DNA from: Paenisporosarcina cavernae
GTDB taxonomy: Bacteria; Bacillota; Bacilli; Bacillales_A; Planococcaceae
Reading direction: 5' to 3'
Assembly (NCBI RefSeq): GCF_003595195.1
Contig: NZ_CP032418.1
Coordinates: forward strand, 570,501-634,500
Length of the DNA stretch: 64,000 nucleotides
The notes under the pieces were generated by a model. The model worked only from the letters and a program-made list of their open reading frames with translations. It searched no databases and was not told where the DNA came from. The position numbers were made by a program, and so were the translations under genes. This document shows positions 43,356 to 54,061 of the stretch, one piece after another. How positions within the stretch are numbered: position 1 is the first letter of the stretch; every line of letters begins with the position of its first letter.

Positions 43356-44119
43356 ATTCTTTAGAGTTTTTCATTTTAATAATAGTTTTAGGTCTCTCAT
43401 TTTTAAAATAAATTTCCTGGATCAAAGAATCCTATCAAAATATGATGCAAAATAGTCTTACTATCATATGTCTCTGTAACAATTACAATACAGTTGGAAT
43501 AGGTTTAAATTACGTTTTGATGTACTCATTTCTATCCAAATTCCACCTGTATACCTTTAATCATCATCTGGAATAAAACCGCAAAATTATAGTGTCAGAA
43601 AAAATGCGACCCGAAAAAGGCATCTATTGTAATGAATTAGTACTTAAACTATTCAACTAACAAAAGATGTTTTTTTCGATTTCCATTTGACAATAGAATA
43701 TTATACGGTTCAAGCTAAGGATACTTTTAGAGTGAGTTTGTATCAGGGAGTGTACATGACGAATGATTGATATCGAAATCATAAAGGAGAAACCACTATA
43801 AATCTTTCGACATCAAAAATCTAACGCTCTTGGTACAACGACATCCACATACAGAAAAGCGATAAAAATCTCGCCTGATTTCTAAGATGTCTCGCTTCTC
43901 CACTCCTATCTACCAATTATTTCATCCTGGATTTTTTTACATAGTTTGGATTTAAAATTCAGAGCACTGATCATTGCAATTAAAATATCAAAGTTGTTAC
44001 CGTTTCTTTTTTTAGTTTTTACACAAACCATAAGAACATGTTAATTTCCTTGTAAACATATAATTTTATAAAGACAATTTCTTCCAATCAGTTGATTTCA
44101 ATAATTAATAATAAGATAC

Positions 44120-44160
44120 CGAAAACTCATCTCACTTTCAGGAGTGATGAACGGTTTTTT
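44120..44160 (+). terminator. Orphan terminator-like hairpin
   Basis: aaaactcatctcac-tttcag-gagtgatgaacggtttttt, imperfect stem with a T run, about 760 bp after the protease gene. It may end a long 3' UTR or a small RNA. Confidence 0.45.
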
Positions 44161-44274
44161 GTAAACTTGATAAATTAAGCAGCTAAATAATAATGTAGCA
44201 CTATATTTTTTAAAAAAACTTGGAAGCTAACGAATTATGATTCAATCAGATTTCGCCTTCTCCTAATCTTCACA

Positions 44275-44395
44275 ATAACCCAATTCGACAAAACAATATC
44301 CTATTCGGTAGAGTATGCAACCCGATTTCGAAATCCCCAACCCAATCACGATCGTCCGTAACCGAATACGCCATTTTCCAACCCATTCAATTCTC
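44275..44395. repeat. Degenerate AACCCAAT-type motif array
   Basis: Loose 20-22 bp units: aacccaattcgaca, atcctattcggta, aacccgatttcga, aacccaatcacga, aaccgaatacgcc, aacccattcaatt. Same style as 10080-10160. Confidence 0.5.
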
Positions 44396-44402
44396 ACCAA
44401 AC

Positions 44403-44439
44403 AAAAAAGTGACTCGCGCCAAGCGAATCACTCTTTTTT
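44403..44439 (-). terminator. Terminator of the murJ-GT4-csaB operon (minus)
   Basis: Hairpin aaaaaagtga-ctcgc / gcga-atcactctttttt, read on minus just after the murJ stop. Confidence 0.8.
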
Positions 44440-45952
44440 ACCGTTTTATCATGTTGACCATTCTCGTAAAGCCTGTTGGATAAATTAGTCGCAAAGTACA
44501 AACGTATACGACAACGCCAATCGCTACAAGCACCCCAAGTTGGATCAATGAGTACCAATTTTCTTCGGGTAAAAACATTTTCACTGCATAGAGTACCGCT
44601 CCCATTACAACTCCTGGAATAAGAACTCGCCACGCCATATCACCGACTCGACGAAGTTGATTCCATCCTAAATCGCGGTAGACAACGATTAACGAAACTG
44701 TAAAGTAATACACACTAACCACAGATGCTGCAAAGGCGAGTGCTGGATACCCATATTCATCCACTAAAAACCAGTTCATCGCGAAGTTGACGGCAATTGT
44801 TGTGACACTGATGGAAAAGACAACTGCCGTTTTTCCGCGTGCATACATCGACTTCGATAAGATCAATTGCATACCTTGGAATAATATAATCGGTAAATAC
44901 CATAACAATGCTACAAACGTTCTCTCGACATCGATATCGGTAAATCTACCACGCTCGTACACAAACGATAGCGCGGCTTCTCCCACAAAAAATAACCCAA
45001 TCGTTATCGGTAGCAATGTCACAAACGATATTTCCATACCACGAAATACAGTATCGCGGAATTTCTTCCCATCATCGATTTGTTCACTCATTAACGTAAA
45101 AATAATAGCCGCTAGAGTTGTTGCATAAATCGCATTGGGAATACTTATCAAGAGCGAGGCATTATTTAAATATGTGACAGAACCTTCTAACACGCCGTCT
45201 CCAGAAGCAAATGCTTTATTCACAAACAAATTAATTTGCCCGACGACCGAATTTAAGAGGGAAGGAACGATAAGGATAAGAAATGCTTTTTGAAAATCTT
45301 TTTCCATTCGCATGTCGGGTTTCCATTTGTAATCGGATTTCCTTAAGTAAATTAGCTGAATTACAACTCCAACAATCGTTCCGAAAATGAAGCCGTACAC
45401 AAGAGAATAAATTCCCCACACGTCGCTAAAGAGTAGTGCAAAGACTGCTGCCATCAAAGTTGCAAGTAATTTCGCTAATTGACTTGGAACGAAAATCCGT
45501 CGACTTTGTAAATAAGAGTCGAGCAACCCGGTTAACGCAATCACCGTCATAAAGGCGAAAAATACTTGTGTCATTCCAATTGCATAAGGTGCAATGGAGT
45601 CTTTCATATTTCCGTAAATGAGTGGAACAAATGTCGGTGCGAAAATCCATCCGACAATACTTATGCCGATAAAGACGACCATCGTCCAGTTCAACAAGGC
45701 ATTGGCGTTTTGATCAGAAGAGTCGACTCCTGATTTCTTTCGTTTCACATACATCGGCAAAAACACATTATTAAACCCTGTTGCGATCATTGCCACGACA
45801 AGTGTGATGAATCCGAACGCTAAAAAGTAGCCATCTGTTTGTGCAGAAGCACCGAATTCTTTTGCGACAATCGCTTCACGTAAAAAACCGGACAACTTCA
45901 AAAGAAGTGCCAGTCCGGTCGTCCAAATTGCGGCTTTTTTTAAACTACTCAT
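44438..45952 (-). CDS. murJ: MurJ/MviN-family lipid-linked precursor flippase
   Basis: Polytopic inner-membrane protein of 504 residues (about 14 helices) of the MOP superfamily that flips lipid-linked saccharides outward. The N-terminal MVIN signature is clear: LLKLSGFLREAIVAKEFGAS.QTDGYF. It also has FVYERGRFTDIDVERT. Its start overlaps the end of the GT4 gene by 8 bp, so it is the last gene of a csaB-GT4-murJ operon. In this setting it could export the wall-polymer unit rather than lipid II; sequence alone does not decide. Confidence 0.82.
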   Translation of the reverse strand: MSSLKKAAIWTTGLALLLKLSGFLREAIVAKEFGASAQTDGYFLAFGFITLVVAMIATGFNNVFLPMYVKRKKSGVDSSDQNANALLNWTMVVFIGISIVGWIFAPTFVPLIYGNMKDSIAPYAIGMTQVFFAFMTVIALTGLLDSYLQSRRIFVPSQLAKLLATLMAAVFALLFSDVWGIYSLVYGFIFGTIVGVVIQLIYLRKSDYKWKPDMRMEKDFQKAFLILIVPSLLNSVVGQINLFVNKAFASGDGVLEGSVTYLNNASLLISIPNAIYATTLAAIIFTLMSEQIDDGKKFRDTVFRGMEISFVTLLPITIGLFFVGEAALSFVYERGRFTDIDVERTFVALLWYLPIILFQGMQLILSKSMYARGKTAVVFSISVTTIAVNFAMNWFLVDEYGYPALAFAASVVSVYYFTVSLIVVYRDLGWNQLRRVGDMAWRVLIPGVVMGAVLYAVKMFLPEENWYSLIQLGVLVAIGVVVYVCTLRLIYPTGFTRMVNMIKR

Positions 45953-47126
45953 GTGAAATCCCTAACGCTTTCTTGTAAATCGACTCATACTTTTCTGCTG
46001 CGGCAAAATGAGAATATTCCGCCTCGATTTTTGCTCGAGCTGCTTTGGCTAATGAAGAACCTTCCTCATTATTCTGGAGAAGTCGAATCATCGCATCGCT
46101 CAATGCGTCAATGTTACGTTCCTCTACAAGTAACCCATCGTTCTCGTGAGAGACGATTTCTTTTAACCCACCTACTGCACATGCGATTAATGGTACACCA
46201 GCACCCATTGCTTCCAATGCAGAAATGGATGTTGCTTCCTCTACGCCTGCACTATATATAGAAGGAACTAAAATCACATCACTAAGTGCGTAATAATCCA
46301 GCATATCTTTGTGATCGATTGCACCTAACATCGTAATGTGATCTTTAACCCCAAGTTCCGTAGCTTTAGCTTTTATTTCGTCAAACATTTCTCCCGTCCC
46401 AGCAAACACAATTCGTGAATTTGGAAACTTCTCTAAAACAGGAGGAAATGCCAATACTGGATAAATAACGCCGTTTTTACGTGTGAGACGTCGTGGAACA
46501 AAGAAAATTTTCTCGTCCAGACCAAATCCGTATTTTTGACGGAACTCATTACGTTTTTCGACGTTCGGTCGGAATGACTCGACGTCGATAAAGTTTTTAA
46601 TCATTGTTCCATTAACGCCTGTTTCTTTCTTCACGTAATCCTTAATGCGTGTATCCACAGTAATGACTTCACGTGTGGCGGTGTAGCCTACTCGTTCGAC
46701 TGCCATTAAGTGATCCGCGTGTTTGGAGTTTTCAGCAACGGAACCTTTCGAAATTCCTTCATACGTTAAATAACCATGTACCGTTGTAACTGTAGGAAGT
46801 CCCGCTTCTAAGGAAGCTCGAGTCGCGAAAACATCTTGGGCATTTATCACATCATACTGTTTGTATTTCGCTTGTTTTAACATGTCTGTTAAAAAACCTT
46901 GTCTACGTTCAAGCGTCCAAACATATCCTGCGCCTAATGAGACCTTATTTAATAAGAAGGAAGGGCCTCTTGCGATAAAATCGCGTTTCCATTTTGGAAC
47001 ATCTGAGAAAGACAACGTGTCCACTTGATGACCGCGATTTTCTAGACCAGCTTTGAGCGTTGTCATATGTGTGGATAATCCACCTAAATGAGGGTAATCA
47101 TAAGAAGTAACTAATAGTATTTTCAT
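45945..47126 (-). CDS. Glycosyltransferase family 4
   Basis: Retaining GT-B glycosyltransferase of 393 residues, cytoplasmic. N-terminal acceptor half opens with SYDYPHLGGLSTHMTTL, the GG(L/V)xxH pattern typical of GT4. The donor half has FFVPRRLTRKNGV, VFAGTGEM and the E-x7-E-like EATSISALEAMGAGVPLIA. It lies between csaB and murJ, 12 bp from csaB and overlapping murJ, so wall-polymer assembly is the likely job. The sugar is unknown. Confidence 0.88.
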   Translation of the reverse strand: MKILLVTSYDYPHLGGLSTHMTTLKAGLENRGHQVDTLSFSDVPKWKRDFIARGPSFLLNKVSLGAGYVWTLERRQGFLTDMLKQAKYKQYDVINAQDVFATRASLEAGLPTVTTVHGYLTYEGISKGSVAENSKHADHLMAVERVGYTATREVITVDTRIKDYVKKETGVNGTMIKNFIDVESFRPNVEKRNEFRQKYGFGLDEKIFFVPRRLTRKNGVIYPVLAFPPVLEKFPNSRIVFAGTGEMFDEIKAKATELGVKDHITMLGAIDHKDMLDYYALSDVILVPSIYSAGVEEATSISALEAMGAGVPLIACAVGGLKEIVSHENDGLLVEERNIDALSDAMIRLLQNNEEGSSLAKAARAKIEAEYSHFAAAEKYESIYKKALGISHE

Positions 47127-47138
47127 TATTCAATACCT

Positions 47139-48248
47139 TTACTTTCCGAATTTTTCTTTCAATAATGTTACGTTACGTCTTGCTTCTTGACGAAGTGCTT
47201 CGACGTTCGGTTCCATCGTTTGTTGTGCGGTATCTTTATTATCAAGTAAATATAATGCATTCTGTAAAAGCTTTTGTTCATCAATTTCGCCTAATCGGAA
47301 GGAGTAGTCCCACATTCCAGATCGTTTCAAGAAACTTTCTACTTTTTTATCATAGCTAAATCCTAAATGCGGCACATTACTGAGTGCAGAGAAGATAAGG
47401 GCGTGGAGTCTTAGGCCAATCGTCAAGTCAGCATGTTGGATGAAATTCAAAAATTGATTCGGCGTGTAGTCCGAACCCAACATTCTCGTTTTGTCCGCAT
47501 GTTTCATGAGGGATAACACGTCATTCGAAGCAGGAACATCGTATTTTCCTTCCATTGGAACGAAAACAGGAAGTACTCCTCGTTCTTCGATTAATGCATC
47601 TAATACGTGTGCCATTTTTTCGATATAATCTGGATGATCGAACCAAGGTCGAACGGTAACAGCAACAATTTTTTCATTGCCAGTTAATGCAAGGGATTCA
47701 TACGCTATGTCATCTTGGTCCGCTTGAAAAGCAAAGACGATATCAGCTGTTACAACCGTTTCCGGACGCTTTACACCTAAAGAATGTAAATACTCTTTCG
47801 AGTAGCTATCCCGAACTGTGACAAAGTCCGCCATGTTCGCAAAAACCTTCATCAAGATTTTGCCCCACGTAGATGTAACAGGTCCGATTCCTTGGGAGAA
47901 AAACATCACTTTTGCCCCGCATAGTTTTGCGAGGAAAACGATGAGTAAGTAATATGGAAGTGGACCAAACAAGAATTTCGTGGGGTACGTATCTTGAAGT
48001 AATCCGCCACCACCAGAAACGAGTAAATCTGCTTCACGAAGTGCTTGTACTTTTTCTTTGTTTTGATGTCTCCAACCACGGTAAATGGATTTAACGTTGT
48101 GTTCTTTTGCGGTATTTTCTGGCGATAATGAAAAGACGGTAATATCTGGGTTATCTAATTCGACACGTAAATTGTCGACAATTGCTTTTAAAATTGCTTC
48201 ATCACCTGTATTGCCAAGGCCATAAAAGCCTGAAAGTACGATTTTCAA
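47139..48248 (-). CDS. csaB: Polysaccharide pyruvyl transferase CsaB
   Basis: Enzyme of 369 residues that adds a ketal-linked pyruvate from phosphoenolpyruvate to the secondary cell wall polymer, creating the ligand of SLH domains (established in Bacillus anthracis and Paenibacillus). Family marks: GFYGLGNTGDEAIL at the N-terminus, VSGGGGLLQDTYP, FFSQGIGPV, and LTIGLRLHALIFSA near the C-terminus. TTG 48248 has TAGGAGG on the minus strand. First gene of the minus operon, divergent from tagA. At least twelve SLH proteins in the window depend on this modification. Confidence 0.93.
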   Translation of the reverse strand: MKIVLSGFYGLGNTGDEAILKAIVDNLRVELDNPDITVFSLSPENTAKEHNVKSIYRGWRHQNKEKVQALREADLLVSGGGGLLQDTYPTKFLFGPLPYYLLIVFLAKLCGAKVMFFSQGIGPVTSTWGKILMKVFANMADFVTVRDSYSKEYLHSLGVKRPETVVTADIVFAFQADQDDIAYESLALTGNEKIVAVTVRPWFDHPDYIEKMAHVLDALIEERGVLPVFVPMEGKYDVPASNDVLSLMKHADKTRMLGSDYTPNQFLNFIQHADLTIGLRLHALIFSALSNVPHLGFSYDKKVESFLKRSGMWDYSFRLGEIDEQKLLQNALYLLDNKDTAQQTMEPNVEALRQEARRNVTLLKEKFGK

Positions 48249-48369
48249 AATGTGTTCCTCCTATTGACATATGACCAAATTTTATCACTTGTCCGTACGT
48301 CTGTGCAACTAACCGCAGAATCTGCTATACTATGTAAATTGAATGCGCATGAATGGTAGGTAGAAATGA
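48249..48369. promoter_or_regulatory. Divergent promoter region csaB / tagA
   Basis: On plus, TGCTATACT (48319-48327) is an extended -10 box about 45 bp before tagA. On minus, TTGCAC-18 bp-TAAAAT gives a plausible sigma-A promoter for csaB. Shared control of the two polymer operons is possible. Confidence 0.5.
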
Positions 48370-49083
48370 ATGGAAACGTACTTAAATATTAAGGTTTCTT
48401 CGTATACATATGAGGGAATTATAGAGCAGTTGGACAAGCGTATAGCCACTGGTGAGCAATCGACCATTATCGCGGTAAATCCAGAAAAAATAATTGCAGC
48501 ACAAAAGAATGATGAATTGAAAACATTAATCAATGAATCGACCTTCCAAATTCCAGATGGAGTTGGCGTGTTGCTTGCCTCCAAGTTGAAAAATGGAACT
48601 ATTCGTTCCCGCGTTACCGGTGTCGATATGATGGCGAGATTACTTGATTTTGCTGCTGAAAAAGGGCTTCCTGTCTATTTTTATGGCGCAAAAGAAGAAG
48701 TGGTTACAAAAGCAATTTCTTCTATTAAAAAAGATCGACCCAATTTACAAGTCGCAGGATACGACAATGGATATGTGCATGATGAAGAGAAACTTGTCGA
48801 ACGAATACATACTTCAGGAGCTCGAATCTTGTTTGTTGCACTGGGAAGTCCGAAGCAGGAACTTTTCATAAAACGGAACTTAGCAAACTTACCTAACGTC
48901 AAAGTATTTCAAGGAGTCGGTGGAAGCTTTGATGTGTTCTCAGGAACCGTTAAGAGAGCGCCAGCGATTTTTAGAAAATTTGGATTGGAATGGTTGTACC
49001 GATTAATGAGCAATCCAAGTCGAATCAAACGACAAATGAATTTACCCATCTTTTTATTCAAAATTTTAACCGATAAAAAATGA
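48370..49083 (+). CDS. tagA: WecG/TagA/CpsF-family glycosyltransferase
   Basis: GT26 enzyme of 237 residues that transfers N-acetylmannosamine (or a related sugar) to lipid-linked GlcNAc, the second step of wall-polymer linkage-unit synthesis. Typical marks: AVNPEKIIAAQ, FQIPDGVGVL (catalytic Asp region), RVTGVDMMARL, FYGAKEEV, and VALGSPKQELFI with a C-terminal basic segment. It starts the plus-strand polymer operon. The TagA name follows family and place; the exact sugar is inferred. Confidence 0.87.
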   Translation: METYLNIKVSSYTYEGIIEQLDKRIATGEQSTIIAVNPEKIIAAQKNDELKTLINESTFQIPDGVGVLLASKLKNGTIRSRVTGVDMMARLLDFAAEKGLPVYFYGAKEEVVTKAISSIKKDRPNLQVAGYDNGYVHDEEKLVERIHTSGARILFVALGSPKQELFIKRNLANLPNVKVFQGVGGSFDVFSGTVKRAPAIFRKFGLEWLYRLMSNPSRIKRQMNLPIFLFKILTDKK

Positions 49084-49097
49084 GAAGGAGCACCAAC

Positions 49098-50384
49098 ATG
49101 AAAAAGTCAATTTGTGTTGTAGGTCTTGGATACATTGGACTTCCTACAGCGGTGATGTTTGCCAACCACGGACACAAAGTCCACGGGATGGACGTAAATA
49201 GTAAAGCAGTCGACATGATTGCAGCGAAACAATTACATATTGAAGAAAATGGTTTACAAGAACGATTAAATGATGCCATCGATTCAGGTAATCTCACTGT
49301 ATCGACTTCACCTGTTAAAGCAGATGTCTTTATCATTGCTGTGCCTTCTCCAATTAAAGAAGACAAGACAGCTAATCTAGAATATGTTCGTACCGCTACA
49401 GCATCAGTCGTACCATTTTTAGAAAAAGGCAATTTAGTCGTATTGGAATCGACTGTTCCACCACGTACAGTGGAAGACGTTATGATGCCAGAGCTTATTC
49501 AAGCGGGATTAGAAATCGGCACGGAATTATTTGTTTCTCATTCACCTGAGCGTGTGATTCCAGGACGAGTATTTGAAGAACTAGTGTCAAACGATCGTAT
49601 CATCGGTGGTATAAATTCGGCATCCGCTAAAATGACAACGGAATTATACGAATCCTTTGTTGTGGGGAAAATGCATGAAACAGATGCGACAACAGCTGAA
49701 CTTGTTAAAGTGATGGAAAACACCTATCGTGACGTGAATATCGCATTTGCCAACGAGCTTGCAAAAATTGCAAAAACACTTGGCGTAAATATTTGGGAGG
49801 CAATCAGGCTTGCGAACTTCCATCCACGCGTGAATATTCATATGCCTGGACCAGGCGTTGGTGGGCACTGTATCGCCGTCGATCCATGGTTTTTAGTCGA
49901 GCTTGATCCAGAACAAGCGAAAATCATTCACCTTGCTCGTCAAACAAATGACGGCATGCCATCATATACGGCTCAAATGACGGTCGACCTACTTCGAGCA
50001 AAAGGAATTGATGCACCGAAAGTCGCTGTATTTGGACTAGCTTTTAAAGGGAACATCGATGACATGCGTGAAAGTCCTTCAGTTGATGTCGTGAAGCAAT
50101 TGCGCGGACGGAAAGTTAATTTAACTGCGTTTGACCCGCATATTAAACTCAATAATTTAGACGAACAAACGCAAAATCAACAAGAAGCATTAAAAGACGC
50201 AAATGGGTTACTCATTTTAACGGATCATCAAGCATTCCGAGCACTAGATCCGGAACAAGTAGGAAAAGAAATGGCGACAAGAGTAGTCATCGATACGAAA
50301 AATTGTTTAGATCGTTCGAAGTGGGAAGAAGCAGGATTTGATGTGTACGTTTTAGGAGACTCGAAAAATGGAGGGGACTATTAA
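49098..50384 (+). CDS. wecC: UDP-N-acetyl-D-mannosamine dehydrogenase (WecC-type)
   Basis: NAD-dependent four-electron sugar-nucleotide dehydrogenase of 428 residues making the ManNAc uronic acid donor. Rossmann motif [35 protein letters not shown]; the catalytic Cys in [15 protein letters not shown], whose CIAVDPWF form is that of WecC rather than UDP-glucose dehydrogenases; [18 protein letters not shown] 49098 follows AAGGAG. Fits a ManNAcA-containing wall polymer together with tagA. Confidence 0.87.
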   Translation: MKKSICVVGLGYIGLPTAVMFANHGHKVHGMDVNSKAVDMIAAKQLHIEENGLQERLNDAIDSGNLTVSTSPVKADVFIIAVPSPIKEDKTANLEYVRTATASVVPFLEKGNLVVLESTVPPRTVEDVMMPELIQAGLEIGTELFVSHSPERVIPGRVFEELVSNDRIIGGINSASAKMTTELYESFVVGKMHETDATTAELVKVMENTYRDVNIAFANELAKIAKTLGVNIWEAIRLANFHPRVNIHMPGPGVGGHCIAVDPWFLVELDPEQAKIIHLARQTNDGMPSYTAQMTVDLLRAKGIDAPKVAVFGLAFKGNIDDMRESPSVDVVKQLRGRKVNLTAFDPHIKLNNLDEQTQNQQEALKDANGLLILTDHQAFRALDPEQVGKEMATRVVIDTKNCLDRSKWEEAGFDVYVLGDSKNGGDY

Positions 50385-50385
50385 T

Positions 50386-51258
50386 ATGAAGAAAGTCCGT
50401 AAAGCCATTATCCCAGCCGCAGGGCTAGGCACTCGATTCCTTCCTGCAACAAAGGCAATGCCAAAAGAAATGTTGCCAATTGTTGATAAACCGACCATTC
50501 AGTATATCGTCGAGGAAGCGATTGCTTCTGGTATAGAAGATATTATTATTGTCACTGGGAAAGACAAGCGTGCAATAGAGGATCACTTTGATACAAACAC
50601 GTTGCTTGAAACGACGTTAAAAGATAAAAACAAAATGGAATTGCTAGAGGAAGTGCAAGAGTCGGGTAAAGTGGAAATACACTACATCCGTCAAAAAGCA
50701 CCCCTTGGCCTTGGACATGCCGTATGGACAGCGCGCAAATTCATTGGTGATGAACCCTTTGCTGTTCTTCTCGGAGATGACATAGTTCAAGCCGAAACAC
50801 CATGCTTAAAACAATTAATTGACCAATACGAAAAAACGCAATCATCCGTCATTGGAGTGATGGAAGTACCAGAAGATGAAACGCATCGGTATGGGGTTAT
50901 TGATCCTGAAAGTAAGGAAGGACCACTGTATGATGTGAAAAAGTTTGTGGAAAAACCAGCTGCTGGGACTGCTCCATCGAACATGGCAATCATCGGTCGC
51001 TACGTCTTCACTCCTGAAATCTTTTCATTTTTAGAAGAAAAGGAAATTGGTGCAGGTGGCGAAATACAATTAACAGATGCGATTGAAAAGTTAAACGGAG
51101 AGCAGTCGGTTTATGCGTATGCATTTGAAGGAAGCCGATACGACGTGGGAGAAAAACTAGGTTTTGTGGAAACAACTATTGAATTTGCGTTGAAGCGTCC
51201 TGAACTTCGGGATGATTTACTTGCCTATATGAAAAAGCAAGTGGAGAAGTATTCATGA
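50386..51258 (+). CDS. galU: UTP-glucose-1-phosphate uridylyltransferase GalU
   Basis: Enzyme of 290 residues making UDP-glucose. Signature [26 protein letters not shown] at the N-terminus (G-x-G-T-R nucleotide loop and K-E-M), [15 protein letters not shown] with the metal Asp, and EKP at about residue 189. ATG 50386 follows GGAGGG by ten bases and begins one base after the dehydrogenase stop. Length and motifs are those of Bacillus GtaB/GalU. Supplies glucose for the polymer or glycolipids. Confidence 0.93.
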   Translation: MKKVRKAIIPAAGLGTRFLPATKAMPKEMLPIVDKPTIQYIVEEAIASGIEDIIIVTGKDKRAIEDHFDTNTLLETTLKDKNKMELLEEVQESGKVEIHYIRQKAPLGLGHAVWTARKFIGDEPFAVLLGDDIVQAETPCLKQLIDQYEKTQSSVIGVMEVPEDETHRYGVIDPESKEGPLYDVKKFVEKPAAGTAPSNMAIIGRYVFTPEIFSFLEEKEIGAGGEIQLTDAIEKLNGEQSVYAYAFEGSRYDVGEKLGFVETTIEFALKRPELRDDLLAYMKKQVEKYS

Positions 51259-52361
51259 AGATTTTGTTAGTAGCAAATATGTACCCATCAAAAGCATTTC
51301 CGAGCTACGGTGTATTTGTGCGAAATACAGAGAATATTTTGCTAGATGCTGGCTTTAATGTGGAAAAAGTAGTGCTTCAGAAAAAAATGGGGAAAGTGGC
51401 AAAGTTACTTGGATATGCGAAATACTATGCCTCCATTGTGAAAAACGGCTTACGGACTGACATTGATGTTTTGTATGTCCATTATGCTGCACATAACGCA
51501 TTCCCACTTTTATTGCTAAAAAAAATGAAACCTTCTGTAAAAATTGTGACTAATGTGCATGGTAGTGATGTTGTTCCTGAAGTACAATCGCAGGAAAAGT
51601 TTCAGCCATATGTTAAGCGATTGCTCGAAATATCAACCACAATTATTACACCATCAAATTATTATAAGAAGCTTGTTCGAAAAAAATACGGTGTTACAAC
51701 TCCAATCGAGGTATTCCCTTCTGGTGGAGTGAATGAAACGGTATTTTACCCGCAACACGAAAATCGTGACTCATTGTGTTCTGACTTAGGACTAGATCCA
51801 AGTTTTCGCTACGTAGGATTAGTAAATCGGTTAGACGTAGGTAAAGGATGGCAATTCTTTGTAGAAGCGGCCGCCCAATACATTCAGGAGAATAGAGATT
51901 CTGATGTTCGTTTTATTGTGGTGGGTTCTGGAAAAGAAGAGGACGCTTTCAAACAAAGCGTTCTTGATCAAAACCTTCAAAACCATCTTATTCATTTTCC
52001 ATTGATGAAACAACAAGACTTAGCGAAAATCTACAATGTCATTGAAGTATTCGTCTTTCCAACCATACGAGAAGGCGAGAGCTTAGGTCTAGTTGGACTA
52101 GAGTCAATGGCTTGTCGCACACCTATTATTGGAAGTGCGATGGCTGGGTTGCTGGATTATACAGTAGACGGAAAAAATGGGTGGTTATTTGAACCAAGCA
52201 ATGCGAACGATTTATATGTAAAACTAGTGCATGTGTTATCTCTTTCTAGGTTAGAACGAGAAAAAATTGCGGAACAAGCGTACCTTACGGCGCAAACGTA
52301 TGAACAAAAAGCAGTACAACCAAAATTAGCTCAAATTTTTTCTTCAATTGAGCAGGGATGA
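51255..52361 (+). CDS. Glycosyltransferase family 4
   Basis: GT-B enzyme of 368 residues; its ATG overlaps the galU stop (ATGA), showing translational coupling. Acceptor half: [23 protein letters not shown] and [12 protein letters not shown]. Donor half: [26 protein letters not shown] and [21 protein letters not shown] (the E-x7-E motif). Cytoplasmic, peripheral. A part in polymer assembly is inferred from the operon. Confidence 0.88.
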   Translation: MKILLVANMYPSKAFPSYGVFVRNTENILLDAGFNVEKVVLQKKMGKVAKLLGYAKYYASIVKNGLRTDIDVLYVHYAAHNAFPLLLLKKMKPSVKIVTNVHGSDVVPEVQSQEKFQPYVKRLLEISTTIITPSNYYKKLVRKKYGVTTPIEVFPSGGVNETVFYPQHENRDSLCSDLGLDPSFRYVGLVNRLDVGKGWQFFVEAAAQYIQENRDSDVRFIVVGSGKEEDAFKQSVLDQNLQNHLIHFPLMKQQDLAKIYNVIEVFVFPTIREGESLGLVGLESMACRTPIIGSAMAGLLDYTVDGKNGWLFEPSNANDLYVKLVHVLSLSRLEREKIAEQAYLTAQTYEQKAVQPKLAQIFSSIEQG

Positions 52362-52374
52362 AAAGGATTTTAAA

Positions 52375-53748
52375 ATGATACAAACATTACTTCAAAAAAA
52401 ATATCTTCTATATATACTTGCATTCATTATCGTTCAACCGGTAATCGATGTGTTAACAACATTCTCCATTTACGTGTTAGAAATTGATGTTACATTTGGT
52501 GTAATAATCCGTGTAGCATTTATGGTGCTTATGGGAGTTCTCCTCTTACTATTTGCGATGAAATCGAAACAAGCAAAACTCTTTGTCGTCTATTTAATAG
52601 GGCTTGCTATCATGATCGTCATCAATATCTATCTAAATACTTCCACTAAAGATCCGTACTATTTATTTGACGAACTAAAGTTTTTCAATAAAGTGGTCTA
52701 TTTCCACGTTGTTTTCCTAGGGTTCTTACTTGTTTATGAGGAGTTAACTCGATTAAAAGTAGATGTAGAAAAAAAGACAACTTCTTATTTATTCTACTCA
52801 GGAGTTATCATTGGACTTGTCTTTATTTTGGCTCAAATAACGGGTACAAGCCTAGCGAACTATGCATCCTACAAAAAAGGATTTTCTGGATGGTTCTTTG
52901 CAGGAAACGAAATCGGAGCAATCATGGCAATGGTGCTTCCAATCGTCGCTTTGTATGCAATTGAACGGACTGCCAATGCGAAAAAACCATGGTTTTGGAT
53001 TCCGTTTGTCATGCTTTCAATGGGAATGCTAGCACTTGGAACAAAGGTGGGGTATGGTGGAATTCTTGTCGTGTTACTTTCAGTTGCAATCGGTAGCCTG
53101 ATTATTTGGTTTTGGAAAAAAGAAGCAACAAAAAAAGTGAAATCTAATTTCGTCGTTTCTGTTTCTCTTATAGTTTTACTTGCTGTTGCTACACCTTTCA
53201 CACCTGTTTTTAGTAACATGTATGCGCACCTTGACTTATTAAACATTGATTTTGGTGGAGAAGACGCACCAGGTGAAGTAGAACCTGAAGATGAAGAACC
53301 GGTTATTACAGAAGAAGAATTTCAAAATCTGGTCTTTAGTTCAAGAGAGAAATACGTAAAAGAATTTGCTCAAGACTTCAATCAAGCACCAACTACACAA
53401 AAGATATTCGGTATGGGATTTGCTGGTAATTACGATGAGAAAGAACTTGGAAAAGATCTGAAAATGATAGAAATGGATTTTTACGATTTGTTTTACTCAT
53501 TTGGATGGCTAGGTTTCATCTATTTAATGACACCTTTTTTCTATTATGCAGTCCGCATAATTGTAAAATTCGTTAAAAATCTGAAAGAATATTTCACATA
53601 CGAATATATGTTATATGGTGTAGCATTATTACTAGGATTAGGAATAGCATATACAGCTGGACATGTCTTTACTGCTCCAGCAGTGTCTATCTATTTAGCA
53701 ATGCTTCTTGCATTTATGAACCGATGGACACCGACTATTAAACTATAA
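52375..53748 (+). CDS. O-antigen ligase/polymerase-like membrane protein (Wzy/WaaL type)
   Basis: 457 residues, ten or more hydrophobic helices, with one large extracytoplasmic loop (about 300-385) rich in acidic residues (GEVEPEDEEPVITEEEFQ) before FGMGFAGNYDEKELG. This layout matches O-antigen ligase-like proteins that polymerise or attach lipid-linked glycans. In Gram-positive bacteria such genes act in polymer assembly, but the substrate is unknown. ATG 52375 follows AAAGGA by seven bases, 13 bp after the GT4 stop. Last gene of the operon; strong terminator next. Confidence 0.8.
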   Translation: MIQTLLQKKYLLYILAFIIVQPVIDVLTTFSIYVLEIDVTFGVIIRVAFMVLMGVLLLLFAMKSKQAKLFVVYLIGLAIMIVINIYLNTSTKDPYYLFDELKFFNKVVYFHVVFLGFLLVYEELTRLKVDVEKKTTSYLFYSGVIIGLVFILAQITGTSLANYASYKKGFSGWFFAGNEIGAIMAMVLPIVALYAIERTANAKKPWFWIPFVMLSMGMLALGTKVGYGGILVVLLSVAIGSLIIWFWKKEATKKVKSNFVVSVSLIVLLAVATPFTPVFSNMYAHLDLLNIDFGGEDAPGEVEPEDEEPVITEEEFQNLVFSSREKYVKEFAQDFNQAPTTQKIFGMGFAGNYDEKELGKDLKMIEMDFYDLFYSFGWLGFIYLMTPFFYYAVRIIVKFVKNLKEYFTYEYMLYGVALLLGLGIAYTAGHVFTAPAVSIYLAMLLAFMNRWTPTIKL

Positions 53749-53756
53749 AACTTCAG

Positions 53757-53795
53757 AAAATAGGCCAATCGGTGTGCGACCGATTGGCCTATTTT
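53757..53795 (+). terminator. Terminator of the tagA-wecC-galU-GT4-ligase operon
   Basis: Perfect 17-bp stem aaaataggccaatcggt/accgattggcctatttt. Confidence 0.93.
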
Positions 53796-53836
53796 GGTAA
53801 TTTTCTAAAAATATACGTGAAATATACAGATATTAG

Positions 53837-53864
53837 TTGATATTCATTATTTATTTGCTAAAAT
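53837..53864 (+). promoter_or_regulatory. Strong sigma-A-type promoter of the S-layer gene
   Basis: TTGATA-16 bp-TAAAAT with TGC before the -10 (extended -10). It sets a leader of about 190 nt before the start codon at 54062. The leader holds a perfect hairpin aatattc/gaatatt at 53931-53948. Long stable leaders are common for S-layer mRNAs. Confidence 0.65.
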
Positions 53865-54061
53865 AGAATAGAAGTTTAAAGAGTGGCAACTTTTTACTGT
53901 TCTACCATTCTAGAAATGTAAACGGAATTTAATATTCTCGTGAATATTGTCAAAGAATAGTAGCATATAGTGAGAATTGTTGTTACAATTTAAACTGTGT
54001 AATAATGTTGGAGAATCCAACCAAATCACAGAAGAACGAAAAAACAGGAGGAATACTACAC

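Larger units (their letters stand above)
43356..44402. other. About 1.05 kb without a recognisable gene
   Basis: AT-rich. No frame over 60 codons with a ribosome site and no homology I recognise. It holds an orphan plus-strand terminator-like hairpin (44120-44160) and a degenerate motif array (44275-44395), next to the minus-strand terminator of the murJ operon. Confidence 0.55.

Noticed and set aside
54005-54061. N-terminal extension of the S-layer protein to ATG 54005
   Set aside because: It would put a polar segment before a good signal peptide and lacks a ribosome site; CAGGAGG serves ATG 54062.
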